A program made the translations under genes and the position numbers. Of a stretch of 33,826 nt of DNA, positions 1-5,654 are shown piece by piece; the first letter of the stretch is position 1; every line of letters starts with the position of its first letter. Where the stretch lies: IMG/VR virus record IMGVR_UViG_3300046461_000315, positions 1 through 33,826 of that record; one strand, given 5' to 3'. This DNA comes from a virus. The notes under the pieces were generated by a model. It was not told where the DNA came from, searched no databases, and saw nothing but the letters and a program-made list of their open reading frames with translations.

Positions 1-56
1 CGTACATGGCCGGGTGCTGGGGCATAGCCGCGCTGGGCGGGAGGCGGCGCCGGTGA
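1..56 (+). CDS. C-terminal end of an upstream gene (partial)
   Basis: An open frame enters from the left edge (codons starting at position 3) and ends with TGA at 54-56. Only about 17 codons are visible, ending in an Arg-rich tail. The stop overlaps the GTG start of the next gene in a GTGA arrangement, which is the style used throughout this window and the main reason to believe it. No function can be proposed from so little sequence. Confidence 0.4.
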   Translation, partial: YMAGCWGIAALGGRRRR

Positions 57-253
57 ACGGCAATCAGCTGCCCGACGTGGACGTGACCCCGCACCTAGCG
101 AGGACCCTGGCGAAGGACGTGCTGATCTGTCAGGCGCTCGGCGGGATGCCCGACACGTTCTGGATGACCGACACGAGGACCTTGCGGGCGTGCGTAGTGC
201 TGGGCGTGAGCCCGGTCGCGGCGCGCCGCTGGGCGAGATGGAGGATCTCATGA
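53..253 (+). CDS. small hypothetical protein, possible HTH tail
   Basis: Predicted 66 residues from a GTG start at 53, preceded by GGGAGG at a usable distance and overlapping the upstream stop; an ATG at 14 in the same frame is a weaker choice. The C-terminal third (about residues 43-63) reads like a short helix-turn-helix, with an Ala-Cys...Leu-Gly-Val-Ser-Pro turn followed by an Arg/Trp-rich helix, so DNA binding is possible but unproven. The stop overlaps the ATG of the next gene (ATGA), so the two are likely translationally coupled. I do not recognise the family. Confidence 0.6.
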   Translation: MNGNQLPDVDVTPHLARTLAKDVLICQALGGMPDTFWMTDTRTLRACVVLGVSPVAARRWARWRIS

Positions 254-513
254 AGGACGCCGAGACGGTGGACCGCGAGTACGCGCTCCGATGCCAGGCC
301 TGGGTGCTGCAGAAGTTCGGGGCGGAGGCCGACTTCGGCACCGTCGACTTCGAGGTAGACGTGGCCATCTACGACTCCTGCAGCTGGGCCCGCTACACCA
401 TCTCGTGGATGGAGGGCGCCGAGCGCGTGGAGAGGGAGACGAACGTGAACGAGCTGGACGTGGGCGAGCTCCTCAGGGAGATACTCGCGATAGACCTGGG
501 GGAGACGACGTGA
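250..513 (+). CDS. small acidic hypothetical protein
   Basis: Predicted 87 residues. The ATG at 250 follows a GGAGG motif at 240-244 and overlaps the previous stop by 4 bp, which fixes the start over longer in-frame options. The protein is acidic, with many Glu and Asp, and has Trp/Tyr in the centre (a WARYTISW stretch), suggesting a small folded beta-containing domain. It lies in a coupled run of three unknown genes and overlaps the next GTG start by 4 bp. No family recognised. Confidence 0.65.
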   Translation: MKDAETVDREYALRCQAWVLQKFGAEADFGTVDFEVDVAIYDSCSWARYTISWMEGAERVERETNVNELDVGELLREILAIDLGETT

Positions 514-1178
514 GCGACGGAGAGCTGATCCAGAGCTGGAGCCCAGGCAGGCCCAGCTACGTGTTGGTGCTCCAGTTCCAGGACCCCGAAGACATGTTCT
601 TAGCCCAGGAGCGGCTCACCCAGCAGCTATGCGGGTGGACCGACGAGGGCGACAGGTTCGACAGGATGGAGACCGTCTTCATGGCCTACGGCCAAACGGG
701 CTGCAGGACCCTGCTCGACGGGCAGGTGGAGACGGTCCTGGCCGTGTCCCCGGCCGGGGAGGTCGCGTCCGCCAAGAGGCTCCGGCAGGCGTGGGCCGAG
801 GAGCGCATGATGGCCGTGGCCCCGGGCCTGGCCAACCTCCGGCTCTCGGAGGCCTGGGCGCCGAGCGTGGAGCAGCAGGACTGGTTCGACAAGTGGTCGG
901 AGGAGGTCGTGGAGCCCCACCCAGGAGGCCCGGAGGCCTCCAAACGGCACAAGACCGGCTGGGTGCGGGGAGGCTTCAACCAGTACGTCTACGACCACGG
1001 GCGCCCGGACCTACGGTTCCTGGGCTCGGGCGGCGGGCGCGCGTTCTCCGCGCTCATGCAGGCCCGCTTCAAGGCCGAGCTCGAGGTCCGGTATCAGGGC
1101 AACAACGCGTTCTACCACGGGATCCAGCAGCGCGAGGCCGCGCGAAAGGACTGGTTCGTGAACCCCAACAGCCCTTGA
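510..1178 (+). CDS. hypothetical protein, 222 aa
   Basis: Starts at a GTG overlapping the previous stop (GTGA), with GGGGGAG just upstream. It is the last gene before a 270-bp non-coding region. The first part is rich in hydrophobic beta-like segments (SYVLVLQF), the middle contains many Trp and acidic residues, and the C-terminal part has aromatic/basic clusters (FNQYVYDHGRPDLRF, then a FYHGIQQREAARKDWF tail). No catalytic motif or membrane segment is visible and I do not recognise the family. A longer open frame beginning at 291 is out of step with the gene junctions and is not preferred. Confidence 0.65.
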   Translation: MSDGELIQSWSPGRPSYVLVLQFQDPEDMFLAQERLTQQLCGWTDEGDRFDRMETVFMAYGQTGCRTLLDGQVETVLAVSPAGEVASAKRLRQAWAEERMMAVAPGLANLRLSEAWAPSVEQQDWFDKWSEEVVEPHPGGPEASKRHKTGWVRGGFNQYVYDHGRPDLRFLGSGGGRAFSALMQARFKAELEVRYQGNNAFYHGIQQREAARKDWFVNPNSP

Positions 1179-1197
1179 TTTGGTAGGGAAAGGATGT

Positions 1198-1284
1198 ATG
1201 TAGGTAGTGATCTGACTTAGTACACGATTGAATCACGCGCGCGCGCACATATTGCCACGAACTCGGTCGGATCACTACCTACAT
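1198..1284. repeat. 15-bp perfect inverted repeat around an alternating CG tract
   Basis: The arms ATGTAGGTAGTGATC (1198-1212) and its exact reverse complement (1270-1284) are 57 bp apart. The centre, about 1234-1250, is an alternating purine-pyrimidine run (CACGCGCGCGCGCACAT), placed almost exactly at the midpoint. The region is A+T-richer than its surroundings and lies just upstream of a promoter. It may be a protein-binding or looping site, a replication-related element, or a recombination site; the sequence alone does not decide. Confidence 0.7.
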
Positions 1285-1336
1285 CCCACCTTACTTATAT
1301 TTGGAGAAGTAAGTATCTATCCGGTGCCAGATGGTG

Positions 1337-1342
1337 TATAAT
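1337..1342 (+). promoter_or_regulatory. -10 box of rightward promoter for the 1449 gene
   Basis: A perfect TATAAT lies 107 bp before the 1449 start codon. No good TTGACA-like -35 lies 16-18 bp upstream, so the promoter may depend on an activator bound to the inverted repeats upstream. A smaller dyad (TTACTT at 1291-1296 and AAGTAA at 1307-1312) sits in the -35/-50 region and is a candidate operator. Transcription would start near 1349. Confidence 0.6.
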
Positions 1343-1355
1343 GGTACCACAGAGT

Positions 1356-1420
1356 CTCGGGTCGGAAGAACCCGACCGAGAGGCACGGAACTCCCGACGG
1401 GACGTCGGCGGTGTGCCGAA
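1356..1420 (+). other. structured 5' leader with two hairpins
   Basis: Between the inferred start site and the 1449 gene lie a hairpin of about 9 bp with one bulged G (left arm 1356-1365, right arm 1372-1380, loop AAGAAC) and a second one formed by TCGGC and GCCGA around 1402-1420. They could protect the 5' end or tune translation. There is no U-run, so they do not look like terminators. Confidence 0.45.
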
Positions 1421-1448
1421 GTGACCGACAAACAACCAAGGAGACGAG

Positions 1449-2039
1449 ATGTCGGATGTGACCACGGACGCCGAAGCCGGCGCCCAGACAGACGAGACCC
1501 CCGAGGTCGACCCCTCAGCGGCCATCAGCCGCGGCGTGGGCCTGAGCCTCGAGGCGATCGAGCCCGACTCGCCGGCCGGGCAGGCACTCGAGCAGTTCAG
1601 GGACCTGGTCGCCCGCCACAAGGCGGCTGAGGCCAGCGCCGAGGAGCTCAAGCTCGAGCGCAACCAGGCGGTCTACGACCTGAAGACGAACCACAACGTC
1701 GGCTTCAGCGCGATGGCCGAGATCATCGGGGCCACGTCCTCGCTGGTCCTGTACCTGTACGAGCGGGCCCAGGGCAAGAGCGCCAAGCAGATCCGCGAGG
1801 AGAGCCAGGCGTCGAACGCCGCCAAGCAGGCCAACCGGGTCGTCGACCCGAACAAGAAGGCGGCCCGCAAGCAGACCCCCGAGGAGAAGGCGTTCCGCAA
1901 GACCCAGCGCGACGCCCTCCGGGCGTTCCTCGAGGAGCAGCGGGCGGCTGCCGCCGAGCGCGGCGAGGCCACGGACGAGATGGACGCCGGCCTGGCGGAC
2001 GTCGAGGCCGAGGACGCGTCGGACGCGGCCGAGGAGTAG
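1449..2039 (+). CDS. predicted HTH DNA-binding protein
   Basis: Predicted 196 residues, ATG preceded by AAGGAGACGAG. The acidic N-terminus (about residues 1-45) is followed by a helical segment (about 45-75) and a likely helix-turn-helix near residues 80-105 (GFSAMAEIIGATSSLVLYLY), which has the spacing of an A-x3-G-x-S turn. After it comes a long Lys/Arg/Gln-rich helical region, then an acidic Glu/Asp/Ala tail. This gene has its own promoter and terminator, as expected for a regulator or an abundant DNA-associated protein. A role as phage regulator is inferred; I cannot name the family. Confidence 0.75.
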   Translation: MSDVTTDAEAGAQTDETPEVDPSAAISRGVGLSLEAIEPDSPAGQALEQFRDLVARHKAAEASAEELKLERNQAVYDLKTNHNVGFSAMAEIIGATSSLVLYLYERAQGKSAKQIREESQASNAAKQANRVVDPNKKAARKQTPEEKAFRKTQRDALRAFLEEQRAAAAERGEATDEMDAGLADVEAEDASDAAEE

Positions 2040-2064
2040 TCAGTCAGTCCCCACCAGGCCCAAG

Positions 2065-2102
2065 CCCCTCCGCCCGGCCCACCGTCCGGGCGCGAGGGGT
2101 TT
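2065..2102 (+). terminator. rho-independent terminator after the 1449 gene
   Basis: The stem pairs CCCCTCCGCCCGG (2065-2077) with CCGGGCGCGAGGGG (2086-2099) with one internal mismatch region, followed by a short T run. It separates the HTH gene from the next gene, which has no clear promoter of its own. Confidence 0.7.
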
Positions 2103-2128
2103 CGGCCCCGGCGTGAGAGAGGAGGCCG

Positions 2129-2695
2129 GTGACCACGGTCTGCGTAGGATGCGGCCTCGAGGTAGTCGACGGCCAGCTGGTGAACGACACAGGCGGGTAC
2201 AGCTCGGCCGAGCTCATCAGCTACGTGGCGCTCGAGCAGGGCAACGGCACGGGCGTCTTCGACGTGCTCAGCTACGACTCGTACTCGGGCAGGGTCCCGA
2301 CGGGCTGGACCGCGAACTCGATCGCCCACAAGTACCTGAACGCGGTCGTCACGAACCCCGACCCGTGCCAGAGGCAGCTCGTCGTGACGTACGCCACCAT
2401 CGGCGTGGTCATGACCACCGGCGCCCCGTCGGCCTCGTGGGCCGTCGCCGTGGGCATCGGGTTCGACAGCTCGGTCGGCGTGTTCACCACGACCGACTTC
2501 GAGAACATCGCGGCGAACGCGTCCACCCCGTTCCAGCTCGTGATCGGGCCGCGGATGATCAAGGACACGCTCGCGCCGGGGCAGACCAGGGCGTTCTCGT
2601 ACCGCATCGAGATGCTGGTCACGGGCAACGACGTCCAGAAGTGGGACACCGTGGGCATCCAGGTGGACGCGTTCAGCATCCCCATCCACCCTTAG
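2129..2695 (+). CDS. virion-like beta-rich protein, orphan of the tail cluster
   Basis: Predicted 188 residues from GTG at 2129, with GAGAGGAGG upstream. The N-terminus has a C-x2-C motif (residues 5-8, CVGC) followed by GLEVVDGQLV, a short lead-in of the type seen on actinophage tail or fibre proteins. The rest is rich in Val, Thr, Ser and Gly with alternating hydrophobics (about residues 70-188), suggesting a beta-sandwich. It resembles the style of the 31828 protein rather than an enzyme. It is odd to find it 5 kb before the terminase genes, between two terminators; expression would need read-through or a hidden promoter. The virion role is inferred. Confidence 0.65.
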   Translation: MTTVCVGCGLEVVDGQLVNDTGGYSSAELISYVALEQGNGTGVFDVLSYDSYSGRVPTGWTANSIAHKYLNAVVTNPDPCQRQLVVTYATIGVVMTTGAPSASWAVAVGIGFDSSVGVFTTTDFENIAANASTPFQLVIGPRMIKDTLAPGQTRAFSYRIEMLVTGNDVQKWDTVGIQVDAFSIPIHP

Positions 2696-2698
2696 CAC

Positions 2699-2734
2699 GA
2701 GAAAGCCCCCAGCCGGGAGGCCGGGGGCGTTCTC
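2699..2734. terminator. bidirectional terminator between convergent genes
   Basis: A long imperfect hairpin (GAGAAAGCCCCC pairing with GGGGGCGTTCTC, inner GCC/GGC) lies between the rightward gene ending at 2695 and the leftward gene ending at 2757. It gives GTTCTC on the right-going transcript and TTTCTC on the left-going one, so it can serve both. Confidence 0.8.
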
Positions 2735-2756
2735 AGGTTACGGGCTGGGGGGTTGC

Positions 2757-2960
2757 TCAGGGGCCGCAGACGCGGTTCCCCATGGTGTGGCAGTCCCAGC
2801 CGGGGTCGTCCTCGTGGAGGCCCACCCCGCTGACCCTGTTGGGGTCGTCCATGCGGATCTCGCACGGCCCGAGCAGGGCTACTGCGAGCGCCGATGCCGC
2901 CAGGCCCGCCAGCACCCGACGATTCCATCGTGGACGCACTTCACGAAGTGGTCGAAGCAC
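2757..2960 (-). CDS. small membrane or exported protein
   Basis: Predicted 67 residues from GTG at 2960, preceded by GGAGGGG. An Arg-rich N-terminus is followed by a hydrophobic segment (about residues 16-31, VLAGLAASALAVALLG), then a Cys and a polar, acidic C-terminal part with two more Cys. This fits either a single-pass membrane protein with the tail outside, or a signal peptide with a lipobox-like LLGPC ending. It is the last gene of the leftward region, starting one base after the preceding stop. Function unknown; small exported proteins of this type can act on the host envelope, but nothing here proves it. Confidence 0.65.
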   Translation of the reverse strand: MLRPLREVRPRWNRRVLAGLAASALAVALLGPCEIRMDDPNRVSGVGLHEDDPGWDCHTMGNRVCGP

Positions 2961-2961
2961 G

Positions 2962-3132
2962 TCACCCCTCCCATCCGTACAGGTCGACGCCCAGCTGCCA
3001 GACTCGGTCCCGGACCTCGAGGAGCGTCTCGGCGCGCCGGCAGGCCTGGGGGTCGTCCATGTCGATGTCGATGGGGCGGGCCCTGTTGAGGGCCCAGAGG
3101 GCCTCCTTCAGGGAACGCTCCTCGGCCGTCAT
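2962..3132 (-). CDS. small hypothetical protein, 56 aa
   Basis: The start is set at the ATG at 3132 because AGGAGGAGG lies immediately upstream with good spacing; an in-frame ATG at 3165 would add 11 residues but has a poor ribosome site. The protein is helical and charged (TAEERSLKEALWALNRARP, then a DIDMDDPQ turn and a second helix), with aromatic residues near the end (LYGWEG). It sits one base before the membrane protein gene, so they are co-transcribed. No family recognised. Confidence 0.65.
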   Translation of the reverse strand: MTAEERSLKEALWALNRARPIDIDMDDPQACRRAETLLEVRDRVWQLGVDLYGWEG

Positions 3133-3170
3133 GGGGGCCTCCTCCTGGTGGGTGCCCTCGTCCATGCGGG

Positions 3171-3224
3171 TCACCGCCGGCGCCCGTAGAAGAGCTGCAG
3201 CAGAAGCTGCGCGACGAGCCTCAC
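3171..3224 (-). CDS. possible 17-residue hydrophobic microprotein
   Basis: A GTG at 3224 overlaps the stop of the upstream gene (GTGA) and opens a 17-codon frame: a hydrophobic core (VAQLLLQLF) ending in three Arg. GGGGGA lies upstream at ribosome-site distance. It fills a gap that would otherwise be empty between two coupled genes. It is short enough to be chance. Confidence 0.35.
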   Translation of the reverse strand: MRLVAQLLLQLFYGRRR

Positions 3225-3463
3225 GGCGCGTCCCCCAGGTTCCGCCGCTCGAGCGTGATGGCGTGCTCCATGCCGCCCAGCTCGAACTTGAACGTGCCCT
3301 CCGTGTCGTGCCGGGCGATGAGCAGCCAGGCGGCCTCGTAGGGGCTGTGCTCCCCGTTGGGCCCGACTTCGACGCGCCCAATCACGCACGTGACGTCGAA
3401 CCCCGGGGGGCCCCCGTCGTCGCGCACCTCGTCCCAGACGTCGGTCTGCGGTATCCTTGCCAT
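3221..3463 (-). CDS. small hypothetical protein, 80 aa
   Basis: Predicted from ATG at 3463, with GGGAAGGAA upstream; a longer open frame in the same phase has no supported start. The protein has alternating hydrophobic residues typical of a small beta-rich domain (FDVTCVIGRVEVG, AAWLLIAR, FKFELGGMEHAITLERR). No catalytic motif or membrane segment is visible. It follows a hairpin terminator and begins the last leftward group (80 aa, 17 aa, 56 aa, 67 aa). No obvious promoter was found for it, so read-through from upstream is likely. Confidence 0.65.
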   Translation of the reverse strand: MARIPQTDVWDEVRDDGGPPGFDVTCVIGRVEVGPNGEHSPYEAAWLLIARHDTEGTFKFELGGMEHAITLERRNLGDAP

Positions 3464-3500
3464 GGTTCCTTCCCGTGGTCCCAACCTGGTCCCACAGCTT

Positions 3501-3524
3501 GGGGCCCGGACTTCTCCGGGCCCC
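3501..3524 (-). terminator. hairpin terminator after the 3541 gene
   Basis: Perfect 9-bp stem GGGGCCCGG / CCGGGCCCC with a 6-base loop (ACTTCT on the plus strand). It lies 17 bp past the leftward stop. There is no clear U-run, so it may be an attenuator rather than a full terminator. Confidence 0.6.
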
Positions 3525-3540
3525 GCGCTGTGCGCCCGGG

Positions 3541-3885
3541 CTACTCCTCCTCGACGTCCGGGTCGAGGTTCTCGCCCACGATCTCCGGCGCGCGCTCGGC
3601 GCCGCACAGCGCCTGGAACGCGTCGCAGAACCGGACGAAGGCGCGGACCGCGGACCGGATGTCCGTGCTGAGGTCCTTCCAGGACTCGCCCTCGCGCATC
3701 CGGACGATCGCCTGGGCGACGTAGCCGCGGTACGCGGTGGCCGTCGCGTCGGCCTTGTTGTCCGTCTGGGTCAGCCACTCCTGGAACGCCGGCAGGAGCT
3801 CGCGCTCCTCCGCGGGGAGCTTGTCCTCCCACGCGCCCGTCTTGCCGCCGGCCTCGCCGACGGCCTTCCGAAGCTCTTCGTACAT
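3541..3885 (-). CDS. divergent member of the SAM-like core-binding family
   Basis: Predicted 114 residues from ATG at 3885 with AGAGG upstream. By eye it aligns with the three closer paralogs at 5216, 5982 and 6683: an N-terminal Y-E-x-L-R-x-x-V, a central helix ending in a W-L, then AYRGYVAQAI where the others have SYKSYV-x2-AL, and LSTDIRSAVRAFVRF where they have LT-x-D-x-KSG-x-RKF. These helices resemble the N-terminal core-binding (SAM-like) domain of tyrosine recombinases. The R...HxxR...Y catalytic domain is absent. It ends in a long acidic tail (DPDVEEE), as does the 5216 protein. DNA binding is an inference from fold resemblance only. Confidence 0.7.
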   Translation of the reverse strand: MYEELRKAVGEAGGKTGAWEDKLPAEERELLPAFQEWLTQTDNKADATATAYRGYVAQAIVRMREGESWKDLSTDIRSAVRAFVRFCDAFQALCGAERAPEIVGENLDPDVEEE

Positions 3886-3935
3886 TTCCCGTACCTCTCT
3901 GTCAAGCGCTCGTCTGCGTCTCAGACCAGCTTGGC

Positions 3936-3956
3936 TGCGCCCCCGTGGGGGGCGCA
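3936..3956 (-). terminator. hairpin terminator closing the 4534-3969 operon
   Basis: Perfect 9-bp stem TGCGCCCCC (3936-3944) / GGGGGCGCA (3948-3956) with a 3-base loop, 12 bp past the leftward stop. The U-run is poor. Confidence 0.6.
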
Positions 3957-3968
3957 CCCAGGTTGGGC

Positions 3969-4178
3969 TCAGGACTTCGGGCTGAGCACCTCCCGGACCT
4001 TCATCTCGAGCTCGGGGTGCGTGATGATGCCCTGCTGGTACAGGGCGCCGAGCTTGCGCAGCTTCGGGTTGCCGCTCCTGAGGAGCTCGGCCACGGTCAT
4101 CTGCACGTTCGGGTCGGCGCGCGTCTCGGCCTCTTGGGCCCAGGCCGCGCGCAGCTCGTCGGTGACTTCTGGATGCAC
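3969..4178 (-). CDS. small hypothetical protein, 69 aa
   Basis: The start is set at GTG 4178, because GGAGGGAGGTGAAC lies directly upstream; a longer form from GTG 4214 would place that ribosome site inside the gene. The protein is helical with a clear C-terminal pattern of leucines and charged residues (MTVAELLRSGNPKLRKLGAL, then HPELEMKVREVL), possibly a small winged or helical bundle domain. It is third in the operon expressed from the TAGAAT promoter at 4612. No family recognised. Confidence 0.65.
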   Translation of the reverse strand: MHPEVTDELRAAWAQEAETRADPNVQMTVAELLRSGNPKLRKLGALYQQGIITHPELEMKVREVLSPKS

Positions 4179-4217
4179 TTGTTCACCTCCCTCCTGGGTC
4201 TCGTCGCGGGGCACGGC

Positions 4218-4352
4218 TCAGGACCTGTCCAGGACCTTGACCGGGACTTCGGTCGACAGGGTCTGGGCGCAGTCGAGGCACACCTCGGTCTCCATGTTGT
4301 CGTCGATCAGGACGTACAACGTGGCTTGCTTCGGGCAGAACTCACAGATCAC
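4218..4352 (-). CDS. 44-residue zinc-ribbon-like protein
   Basis: A short leftward frame from GTG 4352 (GGAGG upstream, spacer 7) to TGA 4218. It contains two C-x2-C pairs, Cys3/Cys6 (CEFC) and Cys25/Cys28 (CLDC), separated by a beta-like stretch (ATLYVLIDD). This is the layout of a minimal zinc ribbon. Such mini-ribbons often bind nucleic acid or a partner protein; which applies here is unknown. It lies between two well-supported genes, 11 bp after the first, which supports translation. Confidence 0.65.
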   Translation of the reverse strand: MICEFCPKQATLYVLIDDNMETEVCLDCAQTLSTEVPVKVLDRS

Positions 4353-4363
4353 GTCATGGCCTC

Positions 4364-4534
4364 CTAGTGCCACATCTTGTAGAACTCGATCGAGCTCTTG
4401 CGGGTCGTGTCCTGGGGCTTGCCGCGGAACACTGGGTGGGCGATGCGGTCCTCGTCACGCTTGCGTTGGACGTCAGCGTCTTTGTGCATCTTGATGAGGA
4501 ACGGGCTCGCGTACTTCTTCGGGTCTCTTGCCAT
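4364..4534 (-). CDS. small basic hypothetical protein, 56 aa
   Basis: ATG at 4534 is preceded by GGAGGTGAC, a near-ideal ribosome site, so the upstream in-frame ATG at 4597 is rejected. The protein is strongly charged and basic (MARDPKKYAS, HKDADVQRKRDEDR) with aromatic residues at the end (IEFYKMWH). It is the first gene after the leftward promoter at 4612, with a 5' leader of about 65 bases. No family recognised. Confidence 0.65.
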   Translation of the reverse strand: MARDPKKYASPFLIKMHKDADVQRKRDEDRIAHPVFRGKPQDTTRKSSIEFYKMWH

Positions 4535-4606
4535 GTCACCTCCAATCTTGTGTCGGGGCGTGGTCCAAGCTTGTTGGCTTCTTGGCTCCACTTTCATCCT
4601 ACATAC

Positions 4607-4612
4607 ATTCTA
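4607..4612 (-). promoter_or_regulatory. -10 box of leftward promoter (TAGAAT)
   Basis: Reads TAGAAT on the minus strand, followed by GTATGTAGGATGA, a start-site sequence closely matched at the 5615 promoter (GTAGGATGA). No -35 consensus is visible 16-18 bp upstream. The same TAGAAT occurs at all four leftward cassette promoters (4612, 5615, 6305, 6997). Confidence 0.6.
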
Positions 4613-4652
4613 GCACGCTTCGACAGCCCGGGGGAATAACCCAGAGACCTCT

Positions 4653-4672
4653 GTAGCGCACCTGTAGCGTTG
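4653..4672. promoter_or_regulatory. tandem GTAGCG motif upstream of the 4612 promoter
   Basis: GTAGCG occurs at 4653-4658 and again at 4664-4669 (followed by TTG), an 11-bp period. The same pair (GTAACG, GTAGCGTTG) lies 51-52 bp from the -10 box of the 5615 promoter. The phase and constant distance suggest an activator binding on one face of the helix. Confidence 0.5.
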
Positions 4673-4725
4673 GTCACTTGGAGACCCTCCCCGGGTGTCA
4701 CCCCGGCCGGTCGCCCTGGCCCCCC

Positions 4726-4776
4726 GCGCGAGACGGTTCGGGGAGGCTCGAGAGCCATATGGGGAGCCCCGCGGGG
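4726..4776. repeat. GC-rich intergenic repeat, copy A
   Basis: This is one of four copies of an element starting GCGCGAGA, then GGT-x-CGGGG, a short GGCTC...GAGAGCC dyad, CATA and a GGGG/CCCC run. It lies between a leftward terminator (4858-4880) and a leftward promoter (4612). The rest of 4621-4907 is GC-rich non-coding sequence with no supported gene. Confidence 0.55.
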
Positions 4777-4849
4777 CCGGACACCAGGGCGGCACCGGGG
4801 CGAACGTGCGGGGAGAGACACGGGGCGTCCGCCGGGGCGCCGGGGCACG

Positions 4850-4883
4850 AAGAAAGACCCCGCCGGCTGCGCCGGCGGGGCCT
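4850..4883 (-). terminator. rho-independent terminator after the 4908 gene
   Basis: Perfect 10-bp stem CCCCGCCGGC (4858-4867) / GCCGGCGGGG (4871-4880), followed on the minus strand by TCTTTCTTCG, a convincing U-rich tract. Confidence 0.85.
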
Positions 4884-4907
4884 CTCTGGGGAGCGGGCTG
4901 GGGTCTG

Positions 4908-5126
4908 TTAGTTGTACACCGCGAAGGCCAGCTCGAGCTCGTGGCCGACGGCCACTGCGAGCCCGAACCACGCCATGCCGGTGAGCTCCGGCACCTGCTC
5001 CATGCCGTCCTCGATGAGCGCCGTCAGGTAACTGCCGGCGTCCCAGGGCATGGCCCCGTCGCGCTCCATGGCGCCCAAGATGGTCCGTGTGCAGGCCTTG
5101 ATCAGGCGCTGCAGCCTCTCGTCCAC
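4908..5126 (-). CDS. small hypothetical protein, 72 aa
   Basis: Starts at GTG 5126, with AAGGAG seven bases upstream; a longer open frame in this phase has no supported start. The N-terminal half is a charged helix (DERLQRLIKACTRTILGAMER) and the C-terminal part is more hydrophobic (MAWFGLAVAVGHELELAFAV), which could be a short membrane-associating helix or a buried helix. It follows the SAM-like gene at 5216-5545 in the same direction, with a hairpin between them that may lower its expression. No family recognised. Confidence 0.65.
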   Translation of the reverse strand: MDERLQRLIKACTRTILGAMERDGAMPWDAGSYLTALIEDGMEQVPELTGMAWFGLAVAVGHELELAFAVYN

Positions 5127-5160
5127 GTCACTGCTCCTTCCCGAACAGCCACCCTGACTG

Positions 5161-5198
5161 TTCTGGTTGGGGCCCGTTCTCACGGGCCCCGCCCAGAA
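5161..5198 (-). terminator. hairpin between the 5216 and 4908 genes
   Basis: Stem GGGGCCCG (5169-5176) / CGGGCCCC (5183-5190) with loop TTCTCA, extended by outer pairing TTCTGG/CCAGAA. A small second hairpin (GAACC/GGTTC, 5196-5210) overlaps it. There is no U-run, so it may be an attenuator. Confidence 0.65.
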
Positions 5199-5215
5199 CC
5201 TTCGAGGTTCTTGTC

Positions 5216-5545
5216 TTACTCCTCTTCGTGGTCCGTGCTCACGGTCGTGGCGTCGACCCAGCCGAGGAACTTGCGCACGCCCGACTTCTCGTCGTTGGTG
5301 AGGTCTCCGTCCAGGCGCCCGGTGGACTTCAGCAGGGCCTTGGTCACGTACGACTTGTAGCTGTTGACGGAGGCCGCCGACATGGTCGTGGTCTTGAGCC
5401 ACGAGATGAACGCCGTCACGCTGGACTTCTCGTCGACGGTGAGCATCTCGAAGTACTTGCCGGTGTTCCCGGCCGTGGTCTTGACGGAGCTCCGAAGGGC
5501 CGCGTAGGGGTCCTCCGTGATGCTCTCGTCGGTGTACTCTGACAT
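5216..5545 (-). CDS. SAM-like core-binding miniprotein, paralog 2
   Basis: Predicted 109 residues, ATG 5545. It shares with the 5982 and 6683 proteins the ordered blocks DPY-x2-LR-x2-V, F-x-x-LT, V-x2-F-x3-L, SYKSYV-x2-AL, LTND-x-KSG-x-RKF and W-x-D. It differs by a longer acidic N-terminus, a five-residue insert before LTND, and an acidic tail ending EEE. The helical pattern resembles the N-terminal core-binding domain of tyrosine recombinases, but no catalytic domain follows, and the length (about 90-110 aa) is that of the domain alone. It has its own TAGAAT promoter. The role is unknown; sequence-specific DNA binding is the natural guess. Confidence 0.75.
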   Translation of the reverse strand: MSEYTDESITEDPYAALRSSVKTTAGNTGKYFEMLTVDEKSSVTAFISWLKTTTMSAASVNSYKSYVTKALLKSTGRLDGDLTNDEKSGVRKFLGWVDATTVSTDHEEE

Positions 5546-5609
5546 GGTCTTGTGCCTTTCTTGCAGGGTGCTTGCAGGCCGACTTGACCTTACATCATCC
5601 TACAACAAT

Positions 5610-5639
5610 ATTCTATCGCACCCCTAGGCAGCCTGTACA
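5610..5639 (-). promoter_or_regulatory. leftward promoter of the 5216 cassette
   Basis: On the minus strand TGTACA (5639-5634) and TAGAAT (5615-5610) are separated by 18 bp. The downstream GTAGGATGATGTAAG matches the start region of the 4612 promoter, not the palindrome of the 6305 and 6997 promoters. The leader is about 60 bases. Confidence 0.6.
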
Positions 5640-5654
5640 ATCTCCAGGGGCTTT

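Noticed and set aside
4594-4971. Open frames in the GC-rich intergenic repeats (also 5590-5985 and 6369-6686), some with similar peptides
   Set aside because: The peptide similarity follows from the repeated DNA; there is no ribosome site, the frames cross terminators and promoters, and composition is Arg/Pro/Gly only.
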